Source: Penicillus capitatus (taxonomy: Eukaryota > Chlorophyta). Taken from it: a DNA stretch of 64,000 bases. The stretch covers positions 682,001-746,000 of the forward strand of contig OZ287706.1 in assembly GCA_965649825.1 (NCBI GenBank), in the 5' to 3' direction. Below, one piece after another: positions 14,843 through 30,000 of the stretch. The translations under genes were made by a program, and so were the position numbers. The stretch's first letter is position 1, and each line of letters starts with the position of its first letter. The notes below the pieces were generated by a model that was not told the DNA's origin, did not search any database, and worked only from the letters and a program-made list of their open reading frames with translations.

Positions 14843-15748
14843 AGCGGCAAGGGTACACGGACTCGGGAATTCAAATGGAACCGTCAAAACGTTCAGTGGT
14901 TCGGCTGGCGAATATCGGACGCGCTGAATGGTGCATGTGCTCCGCCTTATATGGTTAAATGACGCGCGAGATCGGTCGCATCAATGCAGCTTCCAATACT
15001 CGGCTGGAAGGTCCGTGCTCTACCACGTGTCGATCGAGCCGACGTTTCAGACGGGAACGGACGTTGCTGTAGTAGATGGAACGCGCGAAAGATCAAAGAA
15101 GACGATAATGTTCGTTGGCCGTCACGCCACGAGGTTACTCTTCGCGACGTGCCTGCATGGTGACAGTGACGTCTGCGCTTATCTCGGTTCGAAGAGGTGA
15201 GATACGATGACGTGAAAGGAAGAGAAACGTTCAGAATGCATTCATCGAACAGAGCTCAGCACTGAGAGATGCATATCCTGCAGCACCGAAGAGCAAAAAC
15301 GATCTCATCCTACCAGTCCCGACAACAGACACACATGCAGCAGACCACCTGTCCATTTGGAAAAGGTCTGAGCGCTCGAAGCACATTGTATCCTCGACGT
15401 GGTCGTTCAGACGGGTAGATCATATATAGCGTCCCACGACTCCTTTACCATGATGTCCGTTATTTCGTACATAGCTAACGGATCCGTTCAACCATCTCCC
15501 CAATGGTTTTGTAAAGAAAAAAGGTTCATGATGCAATCAATGCATTTCACCGTTTTCACGGTATCATTTCATAATAACTAGACTTAGCATAAGCAGCGAT
15601 CGCCCACGGCAAGGTTGACAGAACTGCGATAGGTTTTCTCGACGACTTTGATGACGAGACCGTGCGGAATATGGGAGTGACGAAGCGGCGTTGCCTTGCA
15701 CCTAGAGGGACAGCGACATGGAACAGTGTTGTGGCGGCGAAGATCGTC
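14843..15748. other. Intergenic, nothing recognised
   Basis: No frame with recognisable motifs on either strand. It contains the upstream region of the small gene (-) and the 3' flank of the Ala-rich gene. Confidence 0.5.
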
Positions 15749-16823
15749 TTACCCGACACGGCATGTGCATGCGCTTCTCCCAATTCCAGATCGACAGCAG
15801 GCTTTGAATTCGCTGGGACACTTTGGTAGTGGCGGCTCGACCACCAACGACGGTGCGGGCACCTCTTCTGTGGAGCCTTCGCTCTCCGTGCCGCCCTTGA
15901 CGTCGACTGAAGAATACCGAAATCAGAAACAGAGTCCATAAGCGTTCGACAGACGTACCCTTGCCAACGACGTCGGCGAGAGTGCTTCCATCCGAATAGC
16001 TAGCCTCGAGAACGCCAGACGAGACGTCCAGAACGATCTTGGCCACGGGAAGGTTTGCCGCTACGGCTGCGTAAGCGGCACCGAAAACGATGGAGTATGG
16101 CTCGACAATCGCTTCTCCAAACGAACTTGCGACGACCTTCGCATCGAAGATACCTTCGCCACAGGATTCGGCCTCTGCCTTCGCAAATGCCTTCGCCGTG
16201 GCTGCCGCGATAGCGTCGGCTGCACCTCTGGCGCTGGCGAAAGCAATCTTATTAGACGCCCTGGCCAGCACCTAAACAGAACGGCATTCACTGCGGCCCG
16301 TCAATGGACGTGTAGAAGACACACATCGATGACAACGCGGGCAAAGGCAGTGGCTGTAGCGGAAGCGTCGGAGAAGGCACTGCCGCATCCTTTTCCGTTT
16401 TTCGACGTCGACGCAAGTTTGACGATGACGTCGGCGTATGCCTCGGCAATCGCAAAGCCGTAGGCCGATGCGCACGTCTCGGCAAGCGCCATAGCGTCTT
16501 CTCCTTTTTCGACGCTGGAGATGGCATCGTTCACAACATGGATGATGGAATTGGCGACTTCTCTCGTCGCTTCTCCCGTCGACACGACGTGAACCTCAAC
16601 CCTCCCAGTGCCTTCGACAAATGCAGAAGCGCAGGCGTGTGCCGCAATCTTCGTTCCTTCGGTTCCGGATAGCTTCAGTTTCGTCGAAGCCTTCGAACTG
16701 GAATGGAGCACCTCTCGCGTCTAGAAACGCGCATGAGAGGATTCGTATCCGACAAGGGAACCGTACCGCCAAAGCCTCGGCAAGGAGGAGAGCGCAGAGA
16801 ACTGCTGTCCATTTGGATATCAT
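15749..16823 (-). CDS. Secreted Ala-rich repetitive protein with C-terminal Cys motif
   Basis: Four exons (16767-16823, 16325-16720, 15959-16271, 15749-15906) with GT-AG introns of 46, 53 and 52 nt give 307 residues. Exon 1 is essentially a signal peptide (MISKWTAVLCALLLAEALA). The body is unusually rich in Ala, Ser and small residues, with alternating A-x-A-x patterns such as CASAFVEG, CASAYGFAIAEAYADV, SAFSDASATATAFARVV and AKAFAKAEAESCGEG. This suggests tandem copies of a beta-strand or packed helical module bearing spaced single Cys. The C-terminus is Pro/Glu-rich and ends with CPSEFKACC ... CTCRVG. I do not recognise a named family. An extracellular or wall-associated structural protein is a reasonable inference. 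Phase and total length (924 nt) check exactly. Confidence 0.8.
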
Positions 16824-19318
16824 TTTGCAAAGTGCTTCGAGGTAGATAGTTAGACGTCACGTGCGAATACTTTCGCAGGTATTGCTTGCAGAGGAAAAGG
16901 ATTTCGATAAGGTGTTAGTTAACACAGGCTGAAATCAATTGGAGGACGAAGAGCTCGGGCCGAATTTATAGTCATTCGCTTCGGCAACCGTTCGGACGGT
17001 CTGTTCGTGAATTGCTATAAACGTCTGCCCGTCGGGAGGTGAATCTGAACTCCCGGAGACGCGGGAGAATTCCTCGCGAGGAGTTCGAAGAATCTTCCGA
17101 CGGCATGTGAACGGTTTGTCTCCTCCAAGAAGCTAATAGATGAAGATATCCAGCTGTCTGTCTCTGTCTCCTTGGCCAAAGGGTATGCGTCACCGTACTG
17201 TGAGGAATCGTCGTACGACGTCATTTCGACGATAGCTGCTTGCGTCGTTCAAAGACATGCACGAACACTGTATAGGCACGAATGCGATTCTTCTGTCCTT
17301 CTCTCTCTTTGAACGTCGCGATTCGAAAGAGTTTGCGAAGTGATTGGGAGACCTGTCAGATTTCTGATTGTTTGATTGTTCTGGTTGAAACGAGGTAGAG
17401 ATGACTGCTAAAGCCAGTACGTAACGTCGAGTGTGTAATTCACTGGACTGCATAGTGTCGATCGTCGCCACTGGCAGAAAGCTTTTCCTTCTTCAACGGT
17501 TTATATCACGGGTGAAGCGGACCGCGTCGTTAAGTGCTGTGTGTTGCATTCTGCGTGGTCCTGTTGATGTGGATCAATATCCGGTATGCTTTTTCTCTGC
17601 GTCTTTTACTCGATCGCAATACCTGCATGAAGTAAAGATGCTGATAACATACATGTTTTGTTGGGAATCTTACTCTTCTGACAAACATCGTGTTTGGAGG
17701 GAGCAACGATCAAGTACCTGCGTCATCGATTGTTAGTAAGCCCTTTGCTGCCCATCCTCAGATCTCGCATGGTTACATCCGATATGGAGTTGTTGATATC
17801 AAGAACGGATAAAAAAGGTTTGGAAAAGATGGACAGTATCGAGCCTCTGGCGATGTCCGCTCTGGAGTGGTATTCCGTCTGGAACGAGGAATTGTTTTTG
17901 TTCAACTGCTTCGAACGATATCGGATTTCTCAGAGAAATCCTTTCTCTCTAGCAGCACGGGATCTATTCATCTTGTAGGTGCCATCTATTTATCATACCT
18001 TTCCTGTCCTGATCCTCTGTGGTGTCAAGCGCTGAAACTGTGTTATGAACTCGACTCTCACGGATTCATTATTCTCAAGAAGTCCTGGACGACGTTGAAA
18101 AAGGGGAAAGCTTGCCTTGTGTACTTCTTCCCGATGTGCAGAAGCTGCTCTGTGCTGTGACATATAGTTTGCTGTTGCGCGTGCGATAGAAAGCACCGAA
18201 GAATCTGGTTGCCGAACGGGCATTGGCATTTGCTGCGGCTTTAGGTGATAGTAAAAGAAAATGTGAAAGCCATCTACTGGTGAAAGATCTTAACTCCGCG
18301 TCTCCGCAGTATTGAATGTGGAGAGCCTACGTTGAGTAAGAGTGACCATTCTATAGTCTCCAGTCAAGCACTTTTTTAGAGACATGACTGCATGCTACTA
18401 AGCGAGACGCAACTTTTTGAATAGTTGAACCAAAAGGAGGCTCAATGAAGAAAGTGTAGAAATGGCTGTTGCGATTCCCCCCGTTCGACACAACCTGCAC
18501 ACCTATGTGATCTAAATAGTGATTAAATGGCAACGCGCTCGATCGCTGAGTTAAACTGAGATTAGGGTGCACGCTGCTCTCACCCACCGTCGGACAAAAA
18601 GACAAAGGGCACATCTTCTGCGACGCTGTCGTCGTTTTTGTACAAGAAAAAGTGTCATCTGTTTGTGGTAGATGTCACGGCTGAAAGAAATTGGCCACTC
18701 GATACTCCAGAGTGAATTGCGATAGCGGCTTGGACAATGGTTGACTACTTATTTGAAAGATTTCTGTAAATGCTATGCAGAAGGAACGCCTGCATGAGTC
18801 AGAACGAAGTTCGTGCCTCATGTCAAAGGAATCCGCTTTCCTATTGAAATATTAATTATAGACGAGATTGATCCAATCCCAAAAATGTTCTCGATACAAA
18901 AACCAAACGGTCAACGATACAAAGTTCAACACTGAAGTCACCGAGGATACGCTCCATGATCTTTCTCCAAAGACAGTCAGAATTGCTCGAACATGAGACA
19001 TCTAACGAAGACTCTTCGGAGATTCCGCCATTCGGCCATTTTCTGTCGAGGTGCTAGACAAAATCGCAAAGCAAAAGAAAAAGCGGAATGGGACCTATAT
19101 AGTCGACTTTGTAGCGTGTGCTCAAGAGACAACTCTAAACGTAGAATGGTGTGGTTTGTTTAACAAATTTTGCTTTTCGCGATACGCAACGACGACTCTG
19201 TTCAGAGGTAGGCAGTAGAATTCCTTGCAAATCTGTTTTCAGATGCCAAAGTAATAAAAAGTCGAGTAGATAATGTTTTTTAAAATGTACATAGTCTCTT
19301 CAACAGCGAACGACCCTA
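16824..19318. other. Long stretch with no convincing gene
   Basis: Several frames of 60-100 codons occur on both strands (for example plus 17694-17978 and minus 17190-17471), but none has a domain, a coherent splice partner or a family match that I recognise. Base composition is AT-richer than in neighbouring genes. Confidence 0.5.
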
Positions 19319-19323
19319 GGCGT

Positions 19324-19662
19324 CTACAATCTTTGATCTGCCACTGACCCGCTCCTGGCTTCCTTCCAGGTCTGGTACTCTGTGATGGCATCGATGACAA
19401 AGATCGTTCTCCCCATGACATCGATCCCTGCTACTGCCGGGGATTTCACACAACCACTAACAAAAGGGTCGCAACGGTTTCCGCCCCGCGGACCGGAGGC
19501 ATTATAGCTTCGCGATGTGACGTCCTTTCGCGGGTGCTGACGGGTATAACGACTGTACGCGTACCTACCTGTACACTTTGCTTTGGCTCAATGCCTATTC
19601 CTCCGTCCGTCCTCGCGCGTCTGCGACCGCGACCGCGACCGCGACTCGGACTCTTCATGCGA
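19324..19662 (-). CDS. Possible small basic protein (low confidence)
   Basis: From ATG 19662 a short frame reads MKSPSRGRGRGRRRARTDGG and continues to a GTAGGTACG donor-like site at about 19572. Nearer 19324-19450 a separate open segment reads AGIDVMGRTIFVIDAITEYQ and ends in TAG at 19324-19326. The two could be exons of one gene, but I could not make the phases agree, so either the acceptor is elsewhere or these are separate. The Arg/Gly repeats come from the GCGACC hexamer repeat. Confidence 0.25.
19620..19647. repeat. Short (GCGACC)n hexamer repeat
   Basis: Three to four near-perfect tandem copies of GCGACC around 19625-19645. On the minus strand it encodes GRGRGR. Confidence 0.6.
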
Positions 19663-19665
19663 TTC

Positions 19666-20466
19666 CTAACTGTCACTTTCTGTTAGAATGAGAGTGCAGT
19701 CTGACCATTGCCGCGCCCCAACAAGTTTCGCATCGTCGAGTTCTTGACTCGAGAACTCGACGACATCGTCTTCGTCGATGTGCGAGGCCAACTTTAGATG
19801 AGCCTTTGCCGTCTCGGTTACCCGCGCTCTCTCTCTATCTGCCCGCAGGCTTGATATTCCTAACCTCTCAAAGAAGAGCTGCTTCAGTGGATCTGCCGAA
19901 AAAGCTAGACGCATGAATCCATCCGAAGGCAGGTAGTCTAAATCTAACTCGCATGAGTGCGACCGAGTAGTGGGCCGTGGCCAATGATATTTAGTCGGCT
20001 GCTCGTTTTGATCGAGCATGACCCGCTGCGGCAATTCTAAGGCGTCTACTTGTCCTCCAATGAAGTCGTAGTAGGCGCCGTTTGGACTCCACCAGCTTTG
20101 GGCTTCGCGTCTCCCTGAATTGGCGGTGGGACGCGGATAGGTGAGTTAAAAGATCGACTTGCAATGAACAACAAGAGCCGCCGATCGTCGAAGTCTTCGA
20201 GATATTCGATCAACAGAGCGTCCTTCGTCGAGTTCCAAGGAAATGGAACACCTTCGTGATCATTTAAGGCCAAAAACATCAATGCATGTAGAGGATGTTG
20301 CAGTTCTATCGCCTGCCGTAGCCATCGAGGACGGGGTGTAAGTGGAAGTTCCAGTCGTTATAGCGGCGAGGATAATGTCACCCCCAATCAAGCACGCGCC
20401 GTCACAAGAGCGAATGAAGTAACCCTCTGTCCACCTGTTAGGAATCAAACCCGACCATCTCGACAA
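19666..20466 (-). CDS. Unknown conserved-looking multi-exon protein
   Basis: Three exons join in phase. The first contains WTEGYFIRSCDGACLIG; an intron of about 61 nt follows. Exon 2 contains ALNDHEGVPFPWNSTKDALL and then YLEDFDDRRLLLFIASRSFN. After a second intron of about 55 nt, exon 3 runs from LPQRVMLDQNEQPTKYHW to the stop after LTESDS near 19666. The composition (Trp, aromatic and charged blocks) and clean phases argue for a real protein. I do not recognise the family. The N-terminal exon is unresolved; the 5' end extends toward or into the promoter region of the divergent RimP-like gene. Confidence 0.6.
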
Positions 20467-20765
20467 AGTCGAATGTGCTTTGCGCTACACGACCACCGAG
20501 ACTGACACAGACGATGCCTCTTTTTCCGATCGACTTCACTAAAAAGTCATATCGCCAAACAAAAGTTAAAAAGTATCCATGTCGCATTACATCTTCGCCT
20601 GCCTCGTGCAACGAACCCGTCTGATTCGTCGAAGCTGATGCAAGGGCACTTGAGAGTAGTTTGTTGGAGTCGTCATCGAAAACAATCACGACCGACCCAT
20701 CCGCCGAAAACAATCTGTCGTCTGTACGACAGACGATGTTGAAAACCGCATTTGTCCTTCGCCGC

Positions 20766-21722
20766 ATGGCAACCTGTTTCAGTCCTGTCCTGCGTTCGGC
20801 TTTTGCCTCGCAACAGATACGCGATTCCTTCAAGCAGAGGGCATCTCTCGGATCCCAGAGATGTTTCCAGACAACGCCTTTGATGCAGTTTCGAGGCCCT
20901 AAGTTCCGCGTTTACAATGAAGATCAGGATCTCCCACTGACGTCCTCAGACGACGAGGATCGACAGCCGCGAAAATACGTGTTCGTTTCCGACGACGACG
21001 AGCGACTCTTCGTCGAATTCGATCAGGAGGAGACGGACGATGACGCCTTCTACGAGGCCAGTTCCCAACAAGATCCCGTCAACGATGCTCTATGGGCGCA
21101 GATTGAGGCATCGCCCACGTCTCCGGTCGCCGATCCCGAACGGCACTTTGCCGAATGGCAGAAACGAGCAAAGGCAGAAGAGAACGTCCAGACAGAGGGA
21201 CTCACCTGGGCGAACACGGCACTGGAGATGACACGGGATCTGATCTCGGCGCCGCCATTCGATGCCCTGACGCTCCACACCTTCCGCATCGACGCACGTC
21301 GGCGGCAAATTTGTGTGACGTTGGACAAGTACGTCGATCCCTACGGGTCGCCATCCCTCGAGGAGATCTCGAACTTCACCGAGACACTGTCGGAGAGAAT
21401 GTGTGAGTCCCTCGGCAATGCCGTCGTGGAGAGTCTGAAGTTCGAAGTCTCCTCCCCGGGTGCCGAGCGCAGAGTCCGTTTGCCTTTTGAGCTGTCGCGT
21501 TTCGATCATCTCCCGATGAAAGTCTGCCATCGGATGGAAGATGACAAATCGACAACGAAGGTTCTGGAGTTTCAGCGACAGGATGGCGAGATTTCTGTGT
21601 GGAGGTACTGGAAAGGGAGGTTCAATCGAAAGACGGCAAAGTTGCGCAAGGCAGACTTCGCAAAGGAAATCCGCATTCCTCTTGAGGATCTCCTTCGCGT
21701 TCATCTTTTTCTAGATATCTGA
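20766..21722 (+). CDS. RimP-like (DUF150) organellar ribosome maturation factor
   Basis: Bacterial RimP binds the 30S subunit during maturation. An uninterrupted frame from ATG 20766 gives 318 residues. The first 45 are Arg/Ser/Gln-rich with few acids and contain SQRCFQTT, typical of a mitochondrial (or plastid) presequence. An acidic linker follows (SDDEDRQPRKYVFVSDDDE). The RimP N-domain signature then appears: TLDKYVDPYGSPSLEEISNF, a helix ending in LG, and FEVSSPGAERRVRLPFELSR, equivalent to bacterial EVSSPG-x-x-R. A shorter C-terminal domain follows. Unlike most genes here it has no intron. A broken copy lies at 13279-14007. Confidence 0.82.
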   Translation: MATCFSPVLRSAFASQQIRDSFKQRASLGSQRCFQTTPLMQFRGPKFRVYNEDQDLPLTSSDDEDRQPRKYVFVSDDDERLFVEFDQEETDDDAFYEASSQQDPVNDALWAQIEASPTSPVADPERHFAEWQKRAKAEENVQTEGLTWANTALEMTRDLISAPPFDALTLHTFRIDARRRQICVTLDKYVDPYGSPSLEEISNFTETLSERMCESLGNAVVESLKFEVSSPGAERRVRLPFELSRFDHLPMKVCHRMEDDKSTTKVLEFQRQDGEISVWRYWKGRFNRKTAKLRKADFAKEIRIPLEDLLRVHLFLDI

Positions 21723-22014
21723 ACCTCATCGTCACACTACACTCAGAATCCTAGAGCGTCAGATGATAACAAGATTTCCTAGCGTCAAAACGAACAAGGC
21801 AGGCTGTGTCTTTGGTACACTTTAGGATATGGACACCAAACTGCCCGTTTGCAATGAGAACAGATGTGTAACCACAGTGCTTGGCAAAGTATCATCCATC
21901 AAGGTGTACATAGCAGATAATAAAATCCTCCATAGACATAGTTCAGCAACCGCAAACAACGGTTAATTGATCGAACACGAATGCTTTGAGCGGTGGCAGT
22001 GGGACTCAAGTTAT

Positions 22015-22443
22015 TTAGGTCGTCGCTTGCAGCTCAGGTAATGGCATGAGCAGATAACCAGTCATGTGTCCACGTCGCTCGTATGTCATCCGCGGCACAA
22101 GACGACCACTCGCTGTTCTCTTGAACGTTGGAGTGCTTGTGAACGTCCTTTGAGTATACAGCCGAGGCGTATGCAGCGCAGACCCTTCTGAGAGGGCACG
22201 CGGTGGAATACCAGCCACCATTTCATCTTCGTTGTTTCTCTTCCGGAAAGTGACGGTCGGATTGAGCGAGGCTTGAAATTTCTTCACAGCCGTGACCACA
22301 TGGGCTACGACGCTAAAACTGCGCCGTAGACTGGAAGACTCCGTACCGTCCTCCTGGTCGATGAGAGGCTGCCGTCGACCATACTCGGTAGACCCATTGC
22401 GTGGTGATGAAGCGAAGCTCGAACCGAGAATACGAAGGCACAT
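22015..22443 (-). CDS. Unknown small protein, paralogue 2 of a two-copy family
   Basis: An uninterrupted frame from ATG 22443 gives 142 residues. It shares with 14429-14842 the central block SFSVVAHVVTAVKKFQASLN and the C-terminal block FKRTASGRLVPRMTYERRG followed by HMTGYL. The N-terminal third differs. No known domain recognised. It is convergent with the intact RimP-like gene, the same order as in the first duplicated unit. Intron-free. Confidence 0.6.
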   Translation of the reverse strand: MCLRILGSSFASSPRNGSTEYGRRQPLIDQEDGTESSSLRRSFSVVAHVVTAVKKFQASLNPTVTFRKRNNEDEMVAGIPPRALSEGSALHTPRLYTQRTFTSTPTFKRTASGRLVPRMTYERRGHMTGYLLMPLPELQATT

Positions 22444-22734
22444 CGCTGAAAGCGCTTAGACACAAGAACTTCAAATGGAAATACAGAGTACGGTCGCTCG
22501 ACGGTCTTCAAATGCACAAATCATTTACGAGAGGATGTCATCATCGTTGAAAGGACCGGACAAACCGGGATCGCGTTATTACCATCGCCACGCAGCATAG
22601 ACGCTAAGTGGAAGGTCATCTGATGCAGGTGTCGATGCTAAGACGTCACGCAGCTTGGTCGCTGAAGACGCGACCAAATGGACAGGTAGGTGTGAATGGT
22701 GGAGATACTCTAGGACGACAGTCTGCTCCAGGAG

Positions 22735-23164
22735 ATGTCGATGCGAAGTGGAGCCTCATCCTTTCTCCGTGGTGCTCGTCCACTGACGGCGACCTTGAGG
22801 CCCGTGCATCATGTCTGCCACGCAGGCTAAGGCGTTTGAGGAGATTGAGCTTTCTCCTAGGGTTTGGATCTTGCCGTGGAGGGTGGCAGTGTGATTGAAT
22901 GCGCTTCAAAGAATAAGTACAAGACGCGAAAGGTCCATCCAAGATCAGTGTAACGCTGAAGATCCAATGTACTGTGCTGTCAAGGCGGCGGCCAAGCGCT
23001 TCAAGGTTACGGGAAATGGCAAAGTCATGCATCGTCATCGAAATAAGCAGCATCTGAACGCGAAGAAGAGGAGAAAACGCCTTGTGCACTTGAAAGGCGA
23101 GTCCGAAGTCTCGTCAAGCGACATGGACACCATTCGAAGATGTTTGCCAAATGCAAAGCTCTGA
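22735..23164 (+). CDS. Organellar large-subunit ribosomal protein bL35
   Basis: Three exons (22735-22803, 22861-22932, 22985-23164) with introns of 57 and 52 nt give 106 residues. The first exon is a Ser/Arg-rich presequence (MSMRSGASSFLRGARPLTAT). The third carries the bL35 core AAAKRFKVTGNGKV, a run of basic residues and the C-terminal helix ending RRCLPNAK, as in bacterial L35. It is a component of the mitochondrial or plastid large ribosomal subunit; the presequence looks mitochondrial. It lies tail-to-tail with histone H3. Confidence 0.9.
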
Positions 23165-23495
23165 TGGAAGGCTCTTCCACAGGAGACAGACGGCATGTTA
23201 TGGACAACGCCTCGTTTTTGTCGGGATCGATCGATGAGGGTCCGCGTCGTACGCATCGCCGGTGTTGGCCGTCGTCATCCAGATGTGCTGCTCTCTCACT
23301 TTCTTACAGCTTTCACAGTCCGCGCCTTAGACATCGATCGGCGGCGCGTGTACGCAAATCAAAATAGCATTGCTCCCACGGTGGATGGATAGGACAGGAA
23401 GATAGAAGAGTCATGCTATAGACATCAATCATATAAAGAGAGCCAGATGTGATGCGTCCCTTCTCTGCCAGAGTGAACGAAGCCAGAAAGGCACG
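23165..23495. other. Intergenic between convergent bL35 and H3 genes
   Basis: 330 bp holding the 3' flanks of both genes. No further feature seen. Confidence 0.5.
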
Positions 23496-26991
<3,496 letters not shown>

Positions 26992-27050
26992 ATGTGCGGT
27001 GGGTGCATAGGTGATGTGGCGGATGTTTGTGTGTTCTGGGCATACGCCGC

Positions 27051-30000
27051 GATGCGGGGAACCGTGACACATGCAACGGAAATGGTGGATATGGGAAAGA
27101 TTCCTCTGATCTTTGATTTGGACGAGACATTGGTATTGGCGCACACTATCTTCTCACTCAAGAACCGCTCACTTCAACTCGCTTCTGAAATGGAAGCCGC
27201 CAAAAAAGAACCCGTTGTTTGTGCAGACACAACCGATAGGTGCGTAGCAAATGTGCTGCGCGCTGTCATTTGGAGTGAGAAGTGTGATGCAGCAGACTCA
27301 AGAAATGGGAGAAGGAGGAAACGATGCTGAATGAAGACATTGCTCAGTTGACATCGTTTATGGAGAGGGATCGGATCGAAGTGAATGGAAACACCATCTA
27401 CGCCACGTACAGCGATGACCTTCCCTTTCTCGAGATGCGATGCCATTCTGTAGGCCGGAGTGCGTGTCGGGTGAGGAAGGACAAGATTTCTTGCGTCCCG
27501 TCGTGCGTTTGCCCGGAAAGATCTTTACTCGGATCGATCCGAAACGCCACGAAACATCGATGGTGATTCGAATCCGTGAGGGCTGGCCGGATCTGAGTGC
27601 GTATCTTCGTGGAGAAGGAACCGTTGAGAAGAGACAGCGTTTCAAGATCTGGGTGTGTACAGCTGCGGAGAGAGGCTATGCCTTAGAAGCATGGCGACTA
27701 CTGGATCCCACATCTGAACTCATTCCTAAAGACGAGGTGAAGAAACGGCTTTTCTGTGCTGGAAAGCAAAAGAAATCGCTTTTTCGCACGTTCTGTCTGG
27801 GGCCCCTACACGAACAGCCCACTCCAAAGGAGATTCTCTCTCCCAAGAAGAAACTGGGACCCCTGTGCGAGGGACATTCAGAGATGTCGATGGCGATCAT
27901 CGTGGACGATCGTATCGATGTGTGGGAGAAGCGAAATCAGGAACAGATTTTGCAGGTCCTGCCGTTTCAGTACCCCTGTATCGAAACGCAGTCCCCCAGC
28001 GAGATTCAAAAAATGCAGACGGTCTTTCAGGCTGTCCGTTCACAGTTCTACTTTGAATTGATGGAGCAGATGGCTCCAGCTGTGCGAGACATGTGGAAGA
28101 TGGGCTTCGAAAATGAAGCCGCTCTGCAGCAACTCCAAGAAAAAATGAAGAGAGCGACGTCCATAGCGCCCTTTCTCAACACATTCTCGCAGCCCACGAT
28201 GGCACCAGCATTTCCGGAGGCACCTGTGCTGACGGAGGCATCTCTCAAGCCGAACGATCGTCGACAGCTCGGGGAGAATCGATCGAACAAGGCAGAAAAT
28301 GGAAGAATCAGTTTGCCAATCATCGTGAAGCGAAAGAAGACTGCGAAGAAACCAAAGCTTCGTCCACGTCATCCCATTCCGCCGCCGCCGGACGATAGCA
28401 GGATGTCACTCGATCCTCCATCCACATCCGATCAGGACTCTATGCAGGCTGAAACGACAACCGTCGATGTTCAAGAGCATCAAGCCCTTCCCGATTTAAA
28501 TCCAGCGCTTCAAGAGATCTGTACAAGAGAGACGGGCGAGGGAACAGCCAGTGAGGCAACTGCGCCGCCAGTGAGCGATCCTTTACCTGTTGAAGAGCCA
28601 GTGGAGGAGCCACAAGAAGTAACGGACACATCGCAACCGTTACCTGCCATGATGGACGTGGATCAGACAGCGGCCATGACTGTTCATACTCCTGGACCTG
28701 CTTCGGCCGATGCAGGATCGCTGATACCAGGTCTTTTCGAGTATGATAAAATGACGTCTCGGCCACCGAGCACAGCCGATGCTGGACTCAGTGTGACATC
28801 GGTGTTAGCTGCTTCGCATCAACTCGAAGCTCTGTCTGTTCAGAACATTCAATCTGTTAGTCCTGCGCAGCCATCTTTTCTCACGCAAAGTAGAGCAACG
28901 CTCTCCGTGGTCGATGTCTTCCGAGAGTGTACGCGTGGTGTAGATGTTCCTGAGCCATCACCGGCTCAAACGCAGTTTCTGGCAGTGCCATCGATCCCAG
29001 ACAGCATACAGAACACCTCGGCAGCTGCACAGCTAAGGTTGATTCCAGGGAAGGTCGTTCTACTGCCTCCGACGCCGGCTCAAGGGGAAGCTTCTCACAG
29101 TCGATATACCATTGTCCAACTCTCGGATGGACGGCTGATTCTGCAGCCTGTTCCGCCAGCGCCACCGAGAGATCCGCTCCCGCCGCCTGTCATGATTCAA
29201 AGTGGCGGCGCACAGCAGTTGGGATATGTCCTGCCAAAGAACTCTGCCATGAATGCTCCTCCTCCGATCATGCCAATAAAACAGTGGAACGGAAACTGGA
29301 CCTCTTCGCAATCGCAAATGATGCCGTTGTCCTCGGAAAGGATTGCGGGAAGCTATTCGAAGCAACTGAATATGCCATGTCAGATCATGGTGCATTCACA
29401 ACCCCCTAATCTCCAGGTTACCGTTTTCTATTAGCGTATGCTCTTGTGTGAACGACGTTTTTAGACGGGATTACTGCCGCATCAGTTGGAAGTGCCGCAG
29501 CAAATGACAATGCCGCAAGGCGGTAATCACGCGACAGCTGAACACGCGCTGCAGACACTCGTCATGATGCCGTCCGCTCCACCATCCGCTCAAGTAACGA
29601 TGATCGATGTATTTCTGGCCAAACTGATCTTCAGCTGTGCAGAATCTGCAGGTCGAGCCGAAGCTGAACTACACGTCCTTGCCCGTTTCCCAAACACCTC
29701 AGCAACAGCAGCAGATTTTCTATCCTGTTGTTCCTCCGCCGCCGCCACCTCCCCAAACGCACGCCCAAGCAGCACCCCCTCCGCCTCCGCCGCCACCCCC
29801 TCCGCCACTGGAAGTACCGAATCTGCAGCAAGGGACGGTATCTCGACCTGTAAGAGGGAAACAGAGAGCGGGATCTCAACAGCGAGGTATAGGGAAGAGA
29901 GTGAAGCCCCTAGGATTGATGGAGCAGCGTCCGCCGCTTCGCTCAAACCAGGGAACAAGAGGCAAACGAGGACAGCCAGTAAATCGGCGCGTTTCGCAAA

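Larger units (their letters stand above)
13080..14860 (+). repeat. Direct duplication unit A (RimP-like pseudogene plus small gene)
   Basis: Gene order and sequence match unit B at 20600-22460: a RimP-like gene (+) convergent with a small unknown gene (-). Homology starts around the shared GCCTCGTGCAACGAA at 13087 and 20601. Unit A carries several deletions. Confidence 0.8.
20600..22460 (+). repeat. Direct duplication unit B (intact RimP-like gene plus small gene)
   Basis: Counterpart of unit A, about 7.5 kb downstream in the same orientation. It retains an intact RimP-like reading frame. Confidence 0.8.

Noticed and set aside
17694-18160. Overlapping plus frames of about 95 codons
   Set aside because: No motifs, no splice partners, AT-rich. 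Considered chance.
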